This document shows, piece by piece, positions 14,440 to 16,512 of a stretch of 16,512 bases of DNA. Numbering within the stretch: the stretch's first letter is position 1; each line of letters opens with the position of its first letter. The notes under the pieces are model-generated. The model was given only the letters and a program-made list of their open reading frames with translations, was not told where the DNA came from and searched no databases. A program made the translations under genes and the position numbers. This DNA comes from JALRAP01 sp046302815. GTDB lineage: Bacteria; Bacteroidota; Bacteroidia; AKYH767-A; OLB10. The stretch lies in NCBI GenBank assembly GCA_046302815.1, contig JBKCHO010000025.1:1-16512 (forward strand), written 5' to 3'.

Positions 14440-15268
14440 CCGCTAACGAGGTTTCCTGCTCTAGTTTTCGCTGTTCTTCTTTAAGCAGGTTTTTGACAAT
14501 GTATACATGCGACAAACGGGCGAAATCCGTCGAAAGACGAATATCAATGTTATAGAAATTAGCCTCCGCCTTCAACTCATACCCCAAAACGGTACCTACG
14601 GGAACTCCTTCCGGGAAAACCGTAGAAAATACGGTGGTCACCAATGTGTCGCCTTTTTTGAAACGAACATGCTTTGCGATTTCAAGTAATTCAGCTTCCC
14701 TGCTATTATCACCGTCCCAAACGACCGATCCGAAATAATTGTTTTTTGCAAATCGAGCGCTCACCCTACTGTTCTTATGAAGTATAGACATAACAGTGGA
14801 ATAATGTTCTGAAACATCTTTGACAATACCTACAACCCCATCACTCGATATTACCCCCATATCGGGTTCCACTCCATGTATCCTGCCCTTATCGAGGGTT
14901 ATGTAATTATTCCTTCGATTCACCGTACTATTAACAACCCTTGCCGTCATGTAGGTGTATTGCTGAAGACGAGAAGAATCCTTTACAGTAGTGTCCGAAG
15001 CTGTAAGCGAGTAAAAATTGGAGGCTAACTTACTTTTCAATTCGGCATTTTCACGAGCGAGGCTTGCATTGGTCTCTTTAAGGTTGAGGTACTCGGAGAA
15101 ATAATTGACGGTAACCAAAACAGAGGCAACAACCCTATTGGCTGAATTGAACACATAAACTTGTTGAAACCTGTTGTTGGCAACCACCAAATACATGCTC
15201 AATGACCAAAGAAAAAGGAAAAGAAGCGTGAAGTTATTCCTCCAAAGCAGTTGAAAAAGCCTTTTCAT
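14429..15268 (-). CDS. mreC: rod shape-determining protein MreC
   Basis: A 279-residue bitopic protein whose periplasmic domain bridges MreB/MreD to PBP2 and activates it. A membrane segment lies at about residues 11-29 (FTLLFLFLWSLSMYLVV). A coiled coil follows at about 58-82, including LKETNASLARENAELKSKL. The remainder is the MreC beta-domain pair, with the conserved ARVVNSTVNRRNNYITLDKG and GVEPDMGVISSDGVVGIV stretches and a later FPEGVPVGTV. The length is usual for the family. It lies 59 bp after mreB; that spacer is rich in short palindromes and has no promoter that I can see. Its end overlaps mreD by 11 bp. Confidence 0.96.
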   Translation of the reverse strand: MKRLFQLLWRNNFTLLFLFLWSLSMYLVVANNRFQQVYVFNSANRVVASVLVTVNYFSEYLNLKETNASLARENAELKSKLASNFYSLTASDTTVKDSSRLQQYTYMTARVVNSTVNRRNNYITLDKGRIHGVEPDMGVISSDGVVGIVKDVSEHYSTVMSILHKNSRVSARFAKNNYFGSVVWDGDNSREAELLEIAKHVRFKKGDTLVTTVFSTVFPEGVPVGTVLGYELKAEANFYNIDIRLSTDFARLSHVYIVKNLLKEEQRKLEQETSLADDN

Positions 15269-15327
15269 AGCACTGGTGCCTGACGTCAGCTACCGTAGTC
15301 TGCGGTAAGGCTTTACGCCATGCTTTT
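15269..15327 (-). other. palindrome-rich spacer between mreB and mreC
   Basis: This 59-bp gap is the longest inside the elongasome operon. Read as RNA from the minus strand it holds four consecutive short inverted repeats: GGC-GTAAA-GCC (15319-15309), TACCG with CGGTA around a 7-nt loop (15307-15291), the 10-bp palindrome CTGACGTCAG (15289-15280) and GCAC-CA-GTGC (15280-15271). There is no U tract, so it is not a standard terminator. A role in mRNA processing or in setting the MreB to MreC ratio is possible but is inference. Confidence 0.45.
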
Positions 15328-16350
15328 CTAGGGAATTAAGAATTTGAAACGGTCGATGTTTTTCAATGCAATACCGGTACCACGAACTACGGCTCTTAAG
15401 GGGTCCTCGGCGATATGAACGGGTAATTTGGTTTTCATCGAAATCCTCTTGTCAAGACCACGCAACAAAGCACCCCCGCCAGTCAAATAAATACCCGTAC
15501 GGTAAATATCGGCCGACAATTCAGGAGGTGTCATTTCCAAAGCCTTCAAAATAGCCTCTTCAATTTTGGAAATGGACTTGTCGAGGGCATGAGCTATCTC
15601 GGAATAGGAGACCGTAATTTCCTTGGGGATACCTGTCATCAAATCGCGACCATGGACAGCAAAGTCAGGTGGAGGATTGTCCAATTCGGGGAGAGCAGAT
15701 CCTGCTTCGATTTTGATTTTCTCTGCCGAACGCTCACCTATCAAAATATTGTGCTGTCGTCTCATGTAATCCCAAATATCTGTGGTAAATCCGTCACCGG
15801 CTACTCGAATGGATTGATCGCAAACAATTCCTCCTAGCGCTATTACAGCAATCTCGCTAGTACCACCACCGATATCAATTACCATGTTACCCATGGGCTC
15901 CTCCACATCAATCCCGATACCAATTGCAGCGGCCATGGGCTCGTGGATGAGATAAACCTCTTTACCGCCTGCATGCTCTGCTGAATCCCTGACTGCACGC
16001 TTCTCAACTTCGGTGATACCGGATGGAATACAAATCACCATCTTTAGTGATGGACTAAAAAGCCTACGACCCGGATTGATCATTTTGATCATACCACGAA
16101 TCATGTGCTCCGCCGCATCAAAGTCCGCAATAACGCCGTCTTTTAGCGGACGAATTGTTTTGATGTTCTCGTGCGTTTTGCCATGCATCATCATGGCTTG
16201 TTTTCCTACGGCAAGCACCTTGCCAGACATTCTATCGATGGCAACAATGGATGGTTCATCAACCACCACTTTGTCATTTGCTATGATGAGCGTATTGGCT
16301 GTGCCGAGATCGATAGCTATTTCTTGGGTAAGGAAGTCAAATAGTCCCAT
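15328..16350 (-). CDS. mreB: rod shape-determining protein MreB, actin-like
   Basis: A 340-residue bacterial actin that polymerises under the inner membrane and guides elongasome movement. The N-terminus MGLFDFLTQ fits the membrane-associating end. The phosphate 1 motif IDLGTANT lies at residues 13-20, the phosphate 2 motif DIGGGTSEIAVIALGGI begins at Asp159, and the adenosine motif TGGGALLRGLDKRI lies near residue 292. HEPMAAAIGIGI and the EIKIEAGSA-like region (KIKIEAGSALPELD) are also present. The length is normal. It is the first gene of the mreBCD-PBP2-rodA operon, 94 bp downstream of the end of purH on the same strand, so it may have its own promoter or share the purH transcript. Conservation is very high throughout, with no oddities seen. 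Confidence 0.98.
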   Translation of the reverse strand: MGLFDFLTQEIAIDLGTANTLIIANDKVVVDEPSIVAIDRMSGKVLAVGKQAMMMHGKTHENIKTIRPLKDGVIADFDAAEHMIRGMIKMINPGRRLFSPSLKMVICIPSGITEVEKRAVRDSAEHAGGKEVYLIHEPMAAAIGIGIDVEEPMGNMVIDIGGGTSEIAVIALGGIVCDQSIRVAGDGFTTDIWDYMRRQHNILIGERSAEKIKIEAGSALPELDNPPPDFAVHGRDLMTGIPKEITVSYSEIAHALDKSISKIEEAILKALEMTPPELSADIYRTGIYLTGGGALLRGLDKRISMKTKLPVHIAEDPLRAVVRGTGIALKNIDRFKFLIP

Positions 16351-16444
16351 TTCGTGTGCTTGCGGATTTAAATTTTGAGAACAGCTCTCCGGTGTAAAGA
16401 TAATGAAGTGGTAATTGAATTAGCACCATCAAAAAGAGCAAAAT
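16351..16444 (-). promoter_or_regulatory. purH-mreB intergenic region with a weak promoter candidate
   Basis: This 94-bp AT-rich gap precedes mreB. On the minus strand TATCTTTA (16402-16395) matches TAnnTTT but has A in place of the final G, and no TTG occurs at the right distance. It is the best promoter candidate for the elongasome operon but is weak. I see no terminator hairpin after purH, so read-through from purH is also possible. Confidence 0.25.
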
Positions 16445-16512
16445 TCAATGCTTGAAATGCCTAAATCCAGTGGTCACCATAACCAGCCCAAGCGAGTCGC
16501 ACATATCTATCG
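16445..16512 (-). CDS. purH: bifunctional IMP biosynthesis protein PurH, C-terminal end only
   Basis: The last 22 codons of a gene cut by the right edge. Read on the minus strand they give IDMCDSLGLVMVTTGFRHFKH and a TGA stop at 16447-16445. The closing pattern (hydrophobic strand, then G-x-RHF-K/R-H at the very end) is the hallmark C-terminus of PurH, the AICAR formyltransferase/IMP cyclohydrolase that catalyses the last two steps of purine synthesis. The purH-mreB order is common in Bacteroidota, which supports the call. Too little is visible to judge the rest of the protein. Confidence 0.8.
   Translation of the reverse strand, partial: IDMCDSLGLVMVTTGFRHFKH

Noticed and set aside
1..16512. 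Search for mobile elements, tRNA genes, CRISPR repeats, defence genes and prophage remnants
   Set aside because: Nothing was seen. The window is filled almost end to end by chromosomal core genes of uniform composition, so no accessory island is claimed.

Overview
The window reads as chromosomal core DNA of a member of the Bacteroidota. The evidence is a gldH gliding lipoprotein gene, the holB-ricT-gldH order, a purH-mreB-mreC-mreD-PBP2-rodA order typical of the phylum, and the phylum-specific -7 promoter motif TAnnTTTG in every divergent intergenic region. No Shine-Dalgarno sequences stand out, as is usual in this phylum. I see no mobile elements, tRNA or rRNA genes, CRISPR arrays or signs of recent transfer. 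I cannot place the genome below phylum with confidence.

Layout, left to right. (1) 2-1990 (+): a PpiD/SurA-type periplasmic folding factor cut by the left edge, ending in a strong bidirectional terminator at 2017-2045. (2) 5241-2044 (-): a compact operon of holB (clamp-loader delta'), ricT (PSP1 family, with a long disordered tail) and gldH (gliding/type IX secretion lipoprotein). (3) 5320-6516 (+): pgk, divergent from holB and overlapping the end of cvpA. (4) 8189-6502 (-): a secreted von Willebrand factor A protein with an altered metal site, coupled by an ATGA overlap to a CvpA-family membrane protein. (5) 8300-8653 (+): a small conserved-looking protein of unknown function. (6) 8996-8646 (-): a small lipoprotein of unknown function. 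(7) 9079-10799 (+): a cyclophilin lipoprotein, then pheS. (8) 16350-10807 (-): the elongasome operon mreB, mreC, mreD, PBP2 (mrdA), rodA. (9) 16512-16445 (-): the last codons of purH, cut by the right edge.

Functionally the window joins cell-envelope biogenesis (elongasome, two envelope peptidyl-prolyl isomerases, GldH, VWA and CvpA proteins) with housekeeping (pgk, pheS, holB, purH). The genome is tightly packed: of four convergent gene pairs, only one has a visible terminator and two overlap at their 3' ends. The least explained elements are the VWA-CvpA pair, the RicT tail, the two unknown small genes and a short palindrome-rich spacer between mreB and mreC.
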